Source: RPQJ01 sp963732375
GTDB lineage: Bacteria > Pseudomonadota > Gammaproteobacteria > Steroidobacterales > Steroidobacteraceae
DNA length: 64,000 bases
Reading direction: 5' to 3'
NCBI GenBank assembly: GCA_963732375.1
Contig: CAVSZE010000012.1
Span: forward strand, 1 to 64,000
The translations under genes and the position numbers were made by a program. Positions 55,984-64,000 of this stretch are shown here, in pieces (position 1 is the stretch's first letter; every line of letters begins with the position of its first letter). The notes beneath the pieces were generated by a model that saw only the letters and a list, made by a program, of their open reading frames with translations, made no database searches and was not told where the DNA came from.

Positions 55984-58677
55984 ATGGCAATCCAGAATCG
56001 GTCATGGCTCATACCCGCGCTGCTCGCGACGCTCGCGCTGGCAGGCTGCGACCTGTTCGCCAGTTCCGACACCCGCATCGATCGTGCGGCGAAGCACATG
56101 TCCGAGGGTGACTACTCGACGGCGGTGATCGAGCTGCGCAACGCCCTGGAGAAAGAGCCCGGCAACGCGCGTGGGCGGCTGCTGCTGGCCGAGGTCTCGC
56201 TGCAGCTCGGCGATACCCCGTCGGCCGAAAAGGAGATCAATCGTGCCGGCAAGGCCGGGGCTTCCGCCGGCGACCTTGCGCCACTGCAGGCACGGCTACT
56301 CGAGACGACCGGGCAGTGGGAGGCGCTGGCGAAGGCGATGGCGGCCCCGATTCCCGGCTTCAACGAAGCAGAGCGGCTCGACTACCTGGCATCCGCGCAA
56401 CTCGCACTCGGCGACGTAACGACCGCGCTCGCGACGCTCGACCAGTCGCTGGCGCTGAAGCCCACCGGCGACCTCGCGCTGCGAGTGCAGACCGACCATG
56501 CTCGCGTGCTGGCTGCCAATGGCAAGACGGACGATGCGCTGCGCGAGATCGACCAGGTGCTCGCCGCCCAGCCCGGATTTCCCGCGGCGTCCATGCTCAA
56601 GTCATCGCTGCTGATCACGCGCGGCGACGTGGTCGGAGCCGAGAAAGCGCTCGCGGCCGTGCCGGTGGGGGATCCCAAGGCCAGGATCAGTGCTCGTGAC
56701 AAGATGACAGTCCTGAGCGCGCTCGCCGAAGTGCAGCTGGCCCAGAACAAGGTGAAGGAAGCCGGCGCAACTGCGGACCTGCTCGAGACAGTGGTGCCGG
56801 GTTCACCCGTTTCGCTGCTGATGAAGGGCCGCGTCGCGCTCGCGGCCGGCAATGCGGACGATGCCGTCACCCAGTTCCAGAAGACCCTGCAGCGCGCACC
56901 GGAATTCAATTTCGCGCGTGTGTGGCTGGCTACCGCCTACCTGAAGCAGGGCAACACCGCGCTCGCGGAGACCGAGCTGCAGCGCGTACTGCAGTCGGCG
57001 CCGGACAACGTCGAGGCGCGCAAGCTGCTCGCCGAGAGCCAGATTCGCGGCGACCGTGCTCCCGCGGCACTCGAAACGCTGCAACCGCTGCTGGCGGCCA
57101 ATACCAAGGACGCCGCCGTCTATGCGCTGGTCGGCCAGGCGCGGTTGATGGAAGGCGACAAGGATGCGGCCGAGGCCACGCTCGAACAGGGAATCGAGGC
57201 GGCGCCCGACAGCGCGGCGCTCAAGCTGAGTGCGGCGGCGAACTACCTGGTGAACGGTGACCGGCAACGAGCCCTGGAACTGCTCGCCCAGGTGCCGGAC
57301 GAGCAGGGCGGTGTCCGCAAGCGCCAGCTCCAGGTGATCGCGCTGGCCGCCGGCAAGGACAAGGCCGTCGCGCGACTCGAGATCGAGGCGCTCGCCAGTC
57401 GCAACCCGAAGGACGCGGAGCTGCAGATGCTGGCGGGCGCCTGGCTGGCGACCCAGGGTGAGTTCGCGGACGCGGAGGCCTACCTGAAGAAGGCGCTGGC
57501 GATCGCGCCGAACGATGGCCGGGCGATGCTCGGCCTGTCGCAGCTTGCCGCACAGCGCGGCGACAAGGCGGCGTCGAAGCAGTGGCTGGAAGAGTGGCAC
57601 AAGCGCGATCCGCAGGCGGCCGAGGCCACGCTGCGCCTCGCCAGGCTGGCGTTTGCGAACAACGATGCGACTACCGGGATGGCGCTGGTGAGCCAGGCGG
57701 TTTCTGCGTCGCCGAAGAATACGGCAGTAGCCGACGCGGCCGGACGCGTACTGCTCGACGCGAAGCAGAACGACGCAGCGCTCAAGTACCTGGGTGCCGC
57801 GTCGCAGCTCGAGCCCGGCAACAAGGTCCTGCTGTTCGACATGGCGCGCGCGCAGACGGCGCTTGCGCAGCGCGACGCGGCACGTGAGTCGCTCGAAAAG
57901 GCGCTGTCGATCGACCCGAACTGGCCGCCAGCGATCGCGGCGCTGGCACAGATCGAGGTCGCCGATGGCAAGACCGAGAACGCACTGGCACTGGCAGGGC
58001 GTCTCAAGAAGGCGCTGCCGAATCCGGCTGCCGGCCTGGCGCTCGAGGGCGACATCTACATGGCGTCCCGGCAGTTCGCCAAGGCCGTCGACGCGTACGC
58101 GGCGGGCTACAAGGCCCGGCCGAGCGCACAACTGGCCATCGGCGAATACCGTGCACGCCGGGCGGCCGACGCCAAGCCGTACACCGAACCGCTCGCGACC
58201 TGGCTCAAGGCAAATCCGGGCGATGCCACCATCCGCTCGATGCTGGCCGAAGCGCTGCAGGGCGAGGGCAGGAACGCCGAGGCAATTGTCGAGTACCAGC
58301 GCGTCGTGGTGGACGCCCCGAACAACGTTTTTGCGCTCAATAACCTGGCCGTCCTGTACCAGCGCACGGGCGACAAGCGCGCCGCGGAGACCGCGAAGCG
58401 GGCGTATGACCTGGTTCCCGATGCGCCGGCGATCGCCGATACCTATGGCTGGATCCTGCTCCAGTCCGGGGATACTGCCGAGGGCCTTAAGTTAATTCGC
58501 CAAGCCGCTGATAATGCGAAGAATGTCGCAGAAATCCAGTATCATCTTGGCGTGGCGCTGGCACGCACGGGAGACAAGGCCGGCGGCCGCAAGGTGCTCG
58601 AGGCGGCTATCGCCGCTGCGGGTGCCGGCGATGCCTGGAAAGCGGAGGCAGAAAAAGAGCTGGCGGCGCTGAAGTGA
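55984..58677 (+). CDS. prsT: Exosortase-system TPR-repeat lipoprotein PrsT
   Basis: 897 residues. The lipobox is LATLALAGCDLF (Cys 22 or so). Many tetratricopeptide repeats fill the rest (e.g. HMSEGDYSTAVIELRNALEK, YLKQGNTALAETELQRVLQS, ARTGDKAGGRKVLEAAIAAA). It is the standard large TPR lipoprotein of PEP-CTERM loci, between the exosortase and export genes. It probably organises the polysaccharide or protein export machinery at the outer membrane, inferred from location. The frame extends to 55831, inside xrtA, without support. Confidence 0.95.
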   Translation: MAIQNRSWLIPALLATLALAGCDLFASSDTRIDRAAKHMSEGDYSTAVIELRNALEKEPGNARGRLLLAEVSLQLGDTPSAEKEINRAGKAGASAGDLAPLQARLLETTGQWEALAKAMAAPIPGFNEAERLDYLASAQLALGDVTTALATLDQSLALKPTGDLALRVQTDHARVLAANGKTDDALREIDQVLAAQPGFPAASMLKSSLLITRGDVVGAEKALAAVPVGDPKARISARDKMTVLSALAEVQLAQNKVKEAGATADLLETVVPGSPVSLLMKGRVALAAGNADDAVTQFQKTLQRAPEFNFARVWLATAYLKQGNTALAETELQRVLQSAPDNVEARKLLAESQIRGDRAPAALETLQPLLAANTKDAAVYALVGQARLMEGDKDAAEATLEQGIEAAPDSAALKLSAAANYLVNGDRQRALELLAQVPDEQGGVRKRQLQVIALAAGKDKAVARLEIEALASRNPKDAELQMLAGAWLATQGEFADAEAYLKKALAIAPNDGRAMLGLSQLAAQRGDKAASKQWLEEWHKRDPQAAEATLRLARLAFANNDATTGMALVSQAVSASPKNTAVADAAGRVLLDAKQNDAALKYLGAASQLEPGNKVLLFDMARAQTALAQRDAARESLEKALSIDPNWPPAIAALAQIEVADGKTENALALAGRLKKALPNPAAGLALEGDIYMASRQFAKAVDAYAAGYKARPSAQLAIGEYRARRAADAKPYTEPLATWLKANPGDATIRSMLAEALQGEGRNAEAIVEYQRVVVDAPNNVFALNNLAVLYQRTGDKRAAETAKRAYDLVPDAPAIADTYGWILLQSGDTAEGLKLIRQAADNAKNVAEIQYHLGVALARTGDKAGGRKVLEAAIAAAGAGDAWKAEAEKELAALK

Positions 58678-58794
58678 GACATCGTCGAATGACGTGCCTG
58701 CCAGTGTGCATAGAGTCACCGTTTGGCCACCGGTGCACAGGTAGCATGGCCGGCGGTGGTTCCCCCGGTAACCGACCGAGGAATAGGGAATAGC

Positions 58795-59460
58795 ATGAAG
58801 ATCGGATCATTCAAGACTTGGCGTTTGCTGTTGCTTGCCCTGCTGCCGCTGTCGGCATTTGGCCAGTCGGCCGAGCCGATGCCGGTTCCTGCCGCAACCA
58901 CGGCAAGCCCGCCGGCCGTGGTTGCCCCGGCGCCGTCCCCGCTCAGCGAGAGCGAGGCGGCCATGTACCAGATCGGCCCGGGCGACGTATTGCAGGTTTT
59001 CGTCTGGCGCAACCCGGAACTCACTGTTTCAGTGCCGGTCCGGCCCGACGGCAAGATCTCCACGCCGCTGGTCGAGGACATGGTCGCAATCGGCAAGACG
59101 CCGACGCAGCTTGCGCGCGACATCGAGACGGTGCTGGGTGAATACATCCGCTCGCCTCAGGTCAGCATCATCGTGATGACGCCGCAGAGCCAGTTCAGCC
59201 AGGTCAAGGTCGTGGGGCAGGTGGTGCACCCGGCGCCGCTGCCGTATCGCAGCGGGATGACGGTGCTCGACGCGGTGCTCGCCGCGGGTGGCATGACGCA
59301 GTTCGCGGCCGGCAACCGTACCAAGATAGTGCGCACCGAGAACGGCAAGCAGGTCGAGATCAAGGTGAAGCTCGACGACATCGTCAACGATGGCGACATC
59401 AAGCAGAACGTCGAGGTTCGCCCGGGCGACCTGGTCGTCGTGCCTGAGAGCCGCTGGTGA
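58795..59460 (+). CDS. epsA: Exosortase-system polysaccharide export protein (Wza/EpsA type)
   Basis: 221 residues. Signal peptide (LLLLALLPLSAFGQ) followed by a Pro/Ala-rich spacer, then the polysaccharide export domain (YQIGPGDVLQVFVWRNPELT, VPVRPDGKISTPLVEDM) and a SLBB domain (SQVKVVGQVVHPAPLPYRSGMTVLDAVLAAGG). It forms part of the outer-membrane export route. There is no lipobox Cys. ATG 58795 follows a GGAATAGGGAA site. The 117-base gap after prsT has no clear promoter. Confidence 0.95.
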   Translation: MKIGSFKTWRLLLLALLPLSAFGQSAEPMPVPAATTASPPAVVAPAPSPLSESEAAMYQIGPGDVLQVFVWRNPELTVSVPVRPDGKISTPLVEDMVAIGKTPTQLARDIETVLGEYIRSPQVSIIVMTPQSQFSQVKVVGQVVHPAPLPYRSGMTVLDAVLAAGGMTQFAAGNRTKIVRTENGKQVEIKVKLDDIVNDGDIKQNVEVRPGDLVVVPESRW

Positions 59461-59467
59461 GGAAACC

Positions 59468-61096
59468 ATGCAGGAATTACTGAGCCAGTTACTCGACCAG
59501 GCGCGCGGCATGTGGCGCTTCCGGCGCCCCGCGCTGGTGGTCGCGTGGATCATCTGCATTCTCGGCTGGATCGTCGTGTTGAGCCTGCCGCCCGTGTACG
59601 AGGCGCAGGCTCGCATCTACGTGGACACAAGCGCCGTGCTGCGGCCGCTGCTGCAGGGCATCGCGGTCGAACAGGACATCACCGCGCAGTTGAACTACGT
59701 GCGGCAGGCGCTGCTGAGCCGGCCGCAACTCGAGAAGGTTGCCCGTGATACCGACCTCGACCTGCAGGCGACCACGCCACAGCAGAAGGACGACTTGATC
59801 GATTCGCTTCGCGAACGCGTGCAGATCGGCGTCTGGGGCGAGTCCACCTCGACAAAGGGCCCGAAAAAAGCGCAGGCGCCCAGCAGCCTGTACCAGGTCT
59901 CGTTCCAGGACCCGAAGCGGGGCCAGGCGCTGAAGGTCGTGCAGGAGCTGGTCAACTCGTTCGTCGAGGACTCGCTGGGCGGCAAGCGCAGCGGTTCCGA
60001 TGCGGCGCAGAAGTTCCTGGAGGCGCAGATCGCCGGGTACCAGAAGCGCCTGGGCGACTCCGAGCAACAGCTTGCCGAGTTCAAGCGCAACAACGCGGGC
60101 CTGGTGCCCGGTTCTTCGGGCGACTACTTCTCGCGCATGCAGGCCGAATCAGAGGCGCTTGCGCAGGCGCAGGCTAACCTGAAAGTTGCACTGCAACGCC
60201 GCGACGAGCTGCAGCGCCAGCTGCGGGGAGAGTCGACCTACACCCCGATGGGGAAGGGCGGCAAGCGGATGTCCACGACCGGCGCCGAAGCCGCGGCCGG
60301 CGGCGACCTCGAGCAACGCATCAGCGAGACCCAGCGCGCGCTGGACGCGATGCTGATGCGCTACACCGACAAGCACCCGGACGTGGTCGCAGCCCGCAAG
60401 AACCTCGACGACCTCAAGGCGCAGCAGCAGGCCGAGATCGAGGCACTGCGGCGTGGCGAGGCGTCTACCCAGACCATGGCCAGCCTGAGCGCCAACCCCG
60501 TCTACCAGCAGATCCAGGCCCAGTTGAACCAGGCCAACGTGGACGTGGTCGCCGCGCAGAGCCAGGTGAGCGTGCACCAGGCGCAGATCGCACAGTACAA
60601 GGGCATGATGAATACGGCGCCCGAGGTCGAGGCCGAGTATTCGCGACTCACTCGCGACTATGAGACCACCAAGGCGCAGTACAACGAGCTGGTCGGCCGC
60701 CTCGGCCGGGCCCAGATCTCCGACGACGCCGAGCAGACAGGCGTGGTGCGTTTCGAGATCATCGACCCGCCGAACGTCGGTGCCGACCCCATCGCCCCCG
60801 ATCGTCCGCGACTGCTGGCACTGGTGCTGGCAGTCGGCCTCGCCGTGGCGCTGGCGCTTGCGTTCGTGCTGCACCAGTTGAAGCCCGTATTCACCAACAC
60901 GGTGTCGCTGGGCGACATCACCGGCCTGCCGGTGCTGGGCGCCGTCAGCCGCACCTGGCGTGAGCGACATCGTGCCGAGCGGCGCCAGGAAATGCTGAAG
61001 GTGTCGATGGCCGCTGCTGGGTTGTTGCTGGTGTTTGGTCTGGTCATGCTGGCCGAGGATCGCGCGGTGCGCATGATCCAGGGCCTGTTCGCATAG
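59468..61096 (+). CDS. Exosortase-system polysaccharide chain-length determinant (Wzz type)
   Basis: 542 residues. N-terminal Wzz domain with one helix (VVAWIICILGWIVVLSLPPVYEA), a long coiled-coil (FLEAQIAGYQKRLGDSEQQL to QISVHQAQ-type heptads), and a second helix (LLALVLAVGLAVALALAFV). The PNVGADPIAPDRPRL stretch is the family's proline-rich segment. It controls chain length with the tyrosine kinase that follows. ATG 59468 lies seven bases after the epsA stop. The family name is EpsF-like or PEP-CTERM ChnLen; no E. coli symbol applies. Confidence 0.94.
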   Translation: MQELLSQLLDQARGMWRFRRPALVVAWIICILGWIVVLSLPPVYEAQARIYVDTSAVLRPLLQGIAVEQDITAQLNYVRQALLSRPQLEKVARDTDLDLQATTPQQKDDLIDSLRERVQIGVWGESTSTKGPKKAQAPSSLYQVSFQDPKRGQALKVVQELVNSFVEDSLGGKRSGSDAAQKFLEAQIAGYQKRLGDSEQQLAEFKRNNAGLVPGSSGDYFSRMQAESEALAQAQANLKVALQRRDELQRQLRGESTYTPMGKGGKRMSTTGAEAAAGGDLEQRISETQRALDAMLMRYTDKHPDVVAARKNLDDLKAQQQAEIEALRRGEASTQTMASLSANPVYQQIQAQLNQANVDVVAAQSQVSVHQAQIAQYKGMMNTAPEVEAEYSRLTRDYETTKAQYNELVGRLGRAQISDDAEQTGVVRFEIIDPPNVGADPIAPDRPRLLALVLAVGLAVALALAFVLHQLKPVFTNTVSLGDITGLPVLGAVSRTWRERHRAERRQEMLKVSMAAAGLLLVFGLVMLAEDRAVRMIQGLFA

Positions 61097-61104
61097 GAGT
61101 CCCC

Positions 61105-62043
61105 ATGAGTCTGGTCGAACAGGCACTGAAGAAAGCCAAGCAAGCCGGACAGCCGAAGCCGCTGTCCACCCACCCGACAGCCTCGCCGACAGTCGAGGAG
61201 TCCGGGCTGCCGCTCGAAAGGCCGCCGAGTCTACCGTCCGATGCGGTCATCGAGCCGTCGCCCGAGATCACATCGACCGTCAGGTCGCTCAACTTCGTCG
61301 AAGTGGACATGGGCACCTTGCGCGCGGCCGGATACCTGCCCCCGCAGGAGCAGGAGCGCGAGATTGCCGAGCAGTTTCGGCACATCAAGCGACCGCTGAT
61401 AGCGCGCGCAGTCGGCCGCGGCCAGGAGCGGATGCCGCTCGCCAATCGCATTGTCGTGACCAGTGCGCTGCAGGGCGAGGGCAAGACCTTCGCCAGCATC
61501 AATCTCGCGCTCAGCATTGCGCTCGAGAAGGACGTGCGCGTGCTGCTGGTCGATACCGATGCAGCGCGGCCCGAGACGAGTCGCGTATTCGGCGTCAAGG
61601 GGAAGCCGGGACTGTACGATGCGCTGGCGAATCCCGACCTGGATGTCGCGACACTGGTCTACGAGACCGACGTGCACGGCCTGTGCGTGCTGCCGGTGGG
61701 CACGGCGGACGTGACGGCCGCGGAGTGGCTCGCGAGCCCGCGCATGGACGAGGTCCTGCGCCGGTTGCTCGGCAGCGACGGCAGCACGATCCTGGTGCTC
61801 GACTCTCCGCCGCTGCTGGTGACCAACGAGGCCAAGTCGATCTGCGAAGCCGTTGGGCAGGTGGTGCTGGTCGTGCTCGCCAACCAGACGCCGCAACGAG
61901 CGGTCGTTGACGCCGCGGCGCACATCTCCGAGGGCAAGCATGTCAGCCTGCTGCTGAACGGTTCGGAGACGGTATCGGGGGTGGGCTATGGATATTACGG
62001 CGGCATGTACCAGTACGGTCGCGCGGGTCATGGGGCGGCCTGA
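61105..62043 (+). CDS. Exosortase-system tyrosine autokinase (BY-kinase)
   Basis: 312 residues. Walker A is TSALQGEGKTFASINLALSI, Walker A' VLLVDTDAARPE and Walker B ILVLDSPPLL. The C-terminal Tyr cluster (GYGYYGGMYQYGR) is the autophosphorylated tail. It regulates polymerisation and export with the chain-length protein. The next gene starts inside its last 14 bases (ATG 62030), in another frame, so the two are coupled. GAGTCC precedes ATG 61105. Confidence 0.95.
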   Translation: MSLVEQALKKAKQAGQPKPLSTHPTASPTVEESGLPLERPPSLPSDAVIEPSPEITSTVRSLNFVEVDMGTLRAAGYLPPQEQEREIAEQFRHIKRPLIARAVGRGQERMPLANRIVVTSALQGEGKTFASINLALSIALEKDVRVLLVDTDAARPETSRVFGVKGKPGLYDALANPDLDVATLVYETDVHGLCVLPVGTADVTAAEWLASPRMDEVLRRLLGSDGSTILVLDSPPLLVTNEAKSICEAVGQVVLVVLANQTPQRAVVDAAAHISEGKHVSLLLNGSETVSGVGYGYYGGMYQYGRAGHGAA

Positions 62044-63364
62044 CTGCAGGAGCACCGGACGCCACGCCGCGGCGTCGCTCGCCGCGTGCGCAGTCGCGCT
62101 GACGCTCGCCGCCACCGGCGCACGGGCGCAGGATTTCAAGTACGACCTCAGGGCCGGCATCGGGCATTCGGACAACATCCAGCGCACCCAGACCGACACC
62201 ATCGATGAGTGGATTCTCGGGCTGGGCACGGCTTTTGATTATACGTACCAGGGTGGCCGCATCGACGCGCAGGCGAACGGCGACCTGGTCTGGTACGACT
62301 ATCTGGAGAACACGTACGACGCCAATGTCATTGGCAATGCATTTGGCAACCTCGTGTACGCGATCGTTCCCGAGCGGCTCACCTGGACGTTCACCAACAG
62401 CTTCGGCCAGGCGCAGTCCAATCCCTTCCAGCCGGTCACGCCAGATAACAGCGAGAACATCAACGTCTTTACCACCGGGCCCGATTTCATGTTCTCCGTC
62501 GGCCCTCGCTACCAGGCGCGTGTGTTCGGGCGCTGGACCGACACCTACTACCAGACGAATCCCTATGGAGGCCAGCGCTGGCTGGGCGGCCTGTCGTTCG
62601 AGCGCGCGCTGTCGGCGCAGTCCACGGTGTCGCTGAACGGCACCTACGCCAAGATGAATTACTACGACCAGCCCTCGGCGTACGACTTCAGCGTCCAGGA
62701 ATACTACGCGGGCTACCAGACCACGAACGCGCGCACCTCGGCGCTGGTCAACCTCGGCTACCGCACGTTCACCCGCGATGGCACGACCACCAATGGACCG
62801 CTGGTCAGGCTGAGCCTGACGCGCAAGCTGAGCGGCTACTCGACGCTGGAGTTCCTGGCGGGATCGCAGTATGGCGACGCGGGTACGTTTCTCAGTGAGA
62901 CAGGTCGGCCGCAGGGTGGAGGACAGGGTCCGCTGTACGCGACCCGCGACGTTGCGGTACGCAACAATGTCGAGGGCACGTGGCGGATCAACGCGCAGCG
63001 TACCGATCTCTATTTCGGCGCCGGCTATGAGCAGTTGAACTACGAATACAATGATGTCCAGGACCAGGACTGGGTAACGCTGCGTGCCCACGCGTCGCGC
63101 AGGTTGCGTGAGACGCTGACGCTGGGCGCCGGCGTGATCTGGCGCGACTACACCTTCCCCAACGCGTCGGGCCAGGACTACAACCAGCTCGATCTCAGCG
63201 CGGACCTGAACTGGAAGCCGGCGCGCGCCTTCTACGTAAACCTGGCGGTCGAGTACAACATGCGTAATTCCGACAACCCGACGGGCGGCTACGACGAGAC
63301 ACGGTTCTTCTTGTGGCTCGGTTATGCCCCCGATTGGCTCGGTTATGCTCCCGGGCGGTTTTGA
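62030..63364 (+). CDS. Exosortase-system outer-membrane beta-barrel protein
   Basis: 444 residues. Signal peptide (ACAVALTLAATGARAQ) then a long run of alternating aromatic and polar residues typical of a beta-barrel (DFKYDLRAGIGHSDNIQRT, TTGPDFMFSVGPRYQARVFG, AEYNMRNSDNPTGGY). It ends with WLGYAPGRF (terminal Phe). This is the conserved hypothetical barrel of PEP-CTERM loci (TIGR03016 type). Whether it exports the polymer is not known. The near-duplicate GYAPDWLGYAPG at the end is a small tandem repeat. ATG 62030 overlaps the kinase by fourteen bases; GTG-type upstream starts are possible. Confidence 0.88.
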   Translation: MGRPDCRSTGRHAAASLAACAVALTLAATGARAQDFKYDLRAGIGHSDNIQRTQTDTIDEWILGLGTAFDYTYQGGRIDAQANGDLVWYDYLENTYDANVIGNAFGNLVYAIVPERLTWTFTNSFGQAQSNPFQPVTPDNSENINVFTTGPDFMFSVGPRYQARVFGRWTDTYYQTNPYGGQRWLGGLSFERALSAQSTVSLNGTYAKMNYYDQPSAYDFSVQEYYAGYQTTNARTSALVNLGYRTFTRDGTTTNGPLVRLSLTRKLSGYSTLEFLAGSQYGDAGTFLSETGRPQGGGQGPLYATRDVAVRNNVEGTWRINAQRTDLYFGAGYEQLNYEYNDVQDQDWVTLRAHASRRLRETLTLGAGVIWRDYTFPNASGQDYNQLDLSADLNWKPARAFYVNLAVEYNMRNSDNPTGGYDETRFFLWLGYAPDWLGYAPGRF

Positions 63365-63380
63365 TGCCGTACGGCCTGGG

Positions 63381-64000
63381 ATGGGAGAGATCGTCAATGC
63401 CATGACGGTGGACGTGGAAGACTATTTCCACGTCTCATCGCTGGCTAAGTCCATCCCCCGCAGCCGCTGGGATTCGATGGAATACCGCGCCGAGCAAAGC
63501 ACCGGCCGGTTGCTCGAGCTGTTTGAATCCCGCGGCATCCGTGCAACGTTTTTTCGTGTTGGGCTGGGTGGCCGCGCGGTCCCCGGGGCTGGTGCGCCGT
63601 ATCGCCGCGGCCGGCCACGAGGTCGCCTGCCATGGCGAATCCCACGAGCTCGTCTATCGGCAGACGCCCGAAGTGTTTCGAGACGAAACCTTCGGTTCGA
63701 AGCGGCGCCTCGAGGACCTGATCGGCGCGCCGGTGCGCGGTTATCGCGCGGCCAGCTACTCCGTTACGAAGCAATCGCTGTGGGCGCTCGACGTGATCCT
63801 GGATGCCGGTTTCGATTACGACTCCAGCGTGTTCCCGATCCGGCACGACGTGTACGGGCTGCCCGATGCGCCGCGGTACCCGGCGCTGATGACCGCGCCG
63901 AGCGGCCGCACGCTGGTCGAGTTCCCGCTCTCGACGGCGAGCTATCTCGGGATGCGCCTGCCGGTCGCGGGCGGCGGGTATTTTCGGCTGCTGCCGTACT
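63381..64000 (+). CDS. Exosortase-system polysaccharide deacetylase, partial and frameshifted
   Basis: The gene runs past the window end. It opens with MGEIVNAMTVDVEDYFHV, the NodB-type metal site (VDVEDYF) of the PEP-CTERM deacetylase family. At 63549-63554 a run of six T shifts the frame; with five T it would read RATFFVLGWVAARSPGLVRR and go on to HEVACHGESHELVYRQTP (second metal motif), KRRLEDLIGAPVRGYRAASY and YDSSVFPIRHDVYG. An extra T in a homopolymer suggests a sequence error. It would remove acetyl groups from the exopolysaccharide. Alternative starts lie at 63397-63402. Confidence 0.87.
   Translation, partial: MGEIVNAMTVDVEDYFHVSSLAKSIPRSRWDSMEYRAEQSTGRLLELFESRGIRATFFRVGLGGRAVPGAGAPYRRGRPRGRLPWRIPRARLSADARSVSRRNLRFEAAPRGPDRRAGARLSRGQLLRYEAIAVGARRDPGCRFRLRLQRVPDPARRVRAARCAAVPGADDRAERPHAGRVPALDGELSRDAPAGRGRRVFSAAAV

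Overview
The window is GC-rich, densely coded DNA from a gammaproteobacterial chromosome. Three blocks are standard for that class: tig-clpP-clpX-lon-hupB-ppiD, the mltD-gloB / methyltransferase-rnhA-dnaQ cluster (same neighbours as in Escherichia coli), and gltX flanked by tRNA genes. A TonB-dependent receptor beside a TPR-sulfotransferase, together with a complete exosortase A (PEP-CTERM) exopolysaccharide locus, suggests an environmental, biofilm-forming lineage. Nevskiales or Steroidobacterales would fit, but that is inference from gene content only.

Layout. (1) 1-9233: an accessory region with the end of a MocR-like aminotransferase (several frameshifts), a nitrilase-family hydrolase (one frameshift), a TonB-dependent receptor, a TPR-sulfotransferase, a serine beta-lactamase-like hydrolase and an MFS transporter, read as an uptake and processing unit for an unknown compound. 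(2) 9279-15965: tRNA-Leu, then a MarR regulator with a perfect palindromic operator and a full RND efflux system (pump, adaptor, outer-membrane factor). (3) 16092-24675: protein quality control (tig, clpP, clpX, lon, ppiD), HU, and tRNA-Val and tRNA-Asp. (4) 24679-32607: fabI, mltD and gloB on the minus strand, divergent from methyltransferase-rnhA; a sugar aminotransferase translationally coupled to dnaQ; then nhaB. (5) 32744-42504: nucleotide-sugar supply (UDP-HexNAc dehydrogenase, UDP-glucuronate epimerase, ugd, manC, manB), an SLC13-type transporter and a family 2 glycosyltransferase. (6) 42607-47079: tRNA-Val, vapBC, gltX, an unexplained coding-like remnant, a VWA lipoprotein, tRNA-Glu and tRNA-Ala. 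(7) 47384-64000: the exosortase A locus: EpsB-type phosphoglycosyltransferase, PrsK, PrsR, XrtA-EpsI fusion, PrsT, export protein, chain-length determinant, tyrosine kinase, outer-membrane barrel and polysaccharide deacetylase (cut by the window end).

The most interesting point lies between prsK and prsR. A very good match to a type I cyclic-di-GMP riboswitch (about 51051-51136) precedes a secreted protein with four Ig-like repeats and a fibronectin-like end. This places a riboswitch-controlled adhesin candidate inside a two-component pair that is usually adjacent. A second genome-level feature is a family of GGGGACATTCTCC palindromes in at least five intergenic places, with a related GGTGCCAGGCACC palindrome embedded in frame inside xrtA.

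Four genes, near the ends of the window and in prsK, carry apparent frameshifts. The one in the deacetylase is a single extra T in a T-run, so sequence error is a live possibility for all of them.
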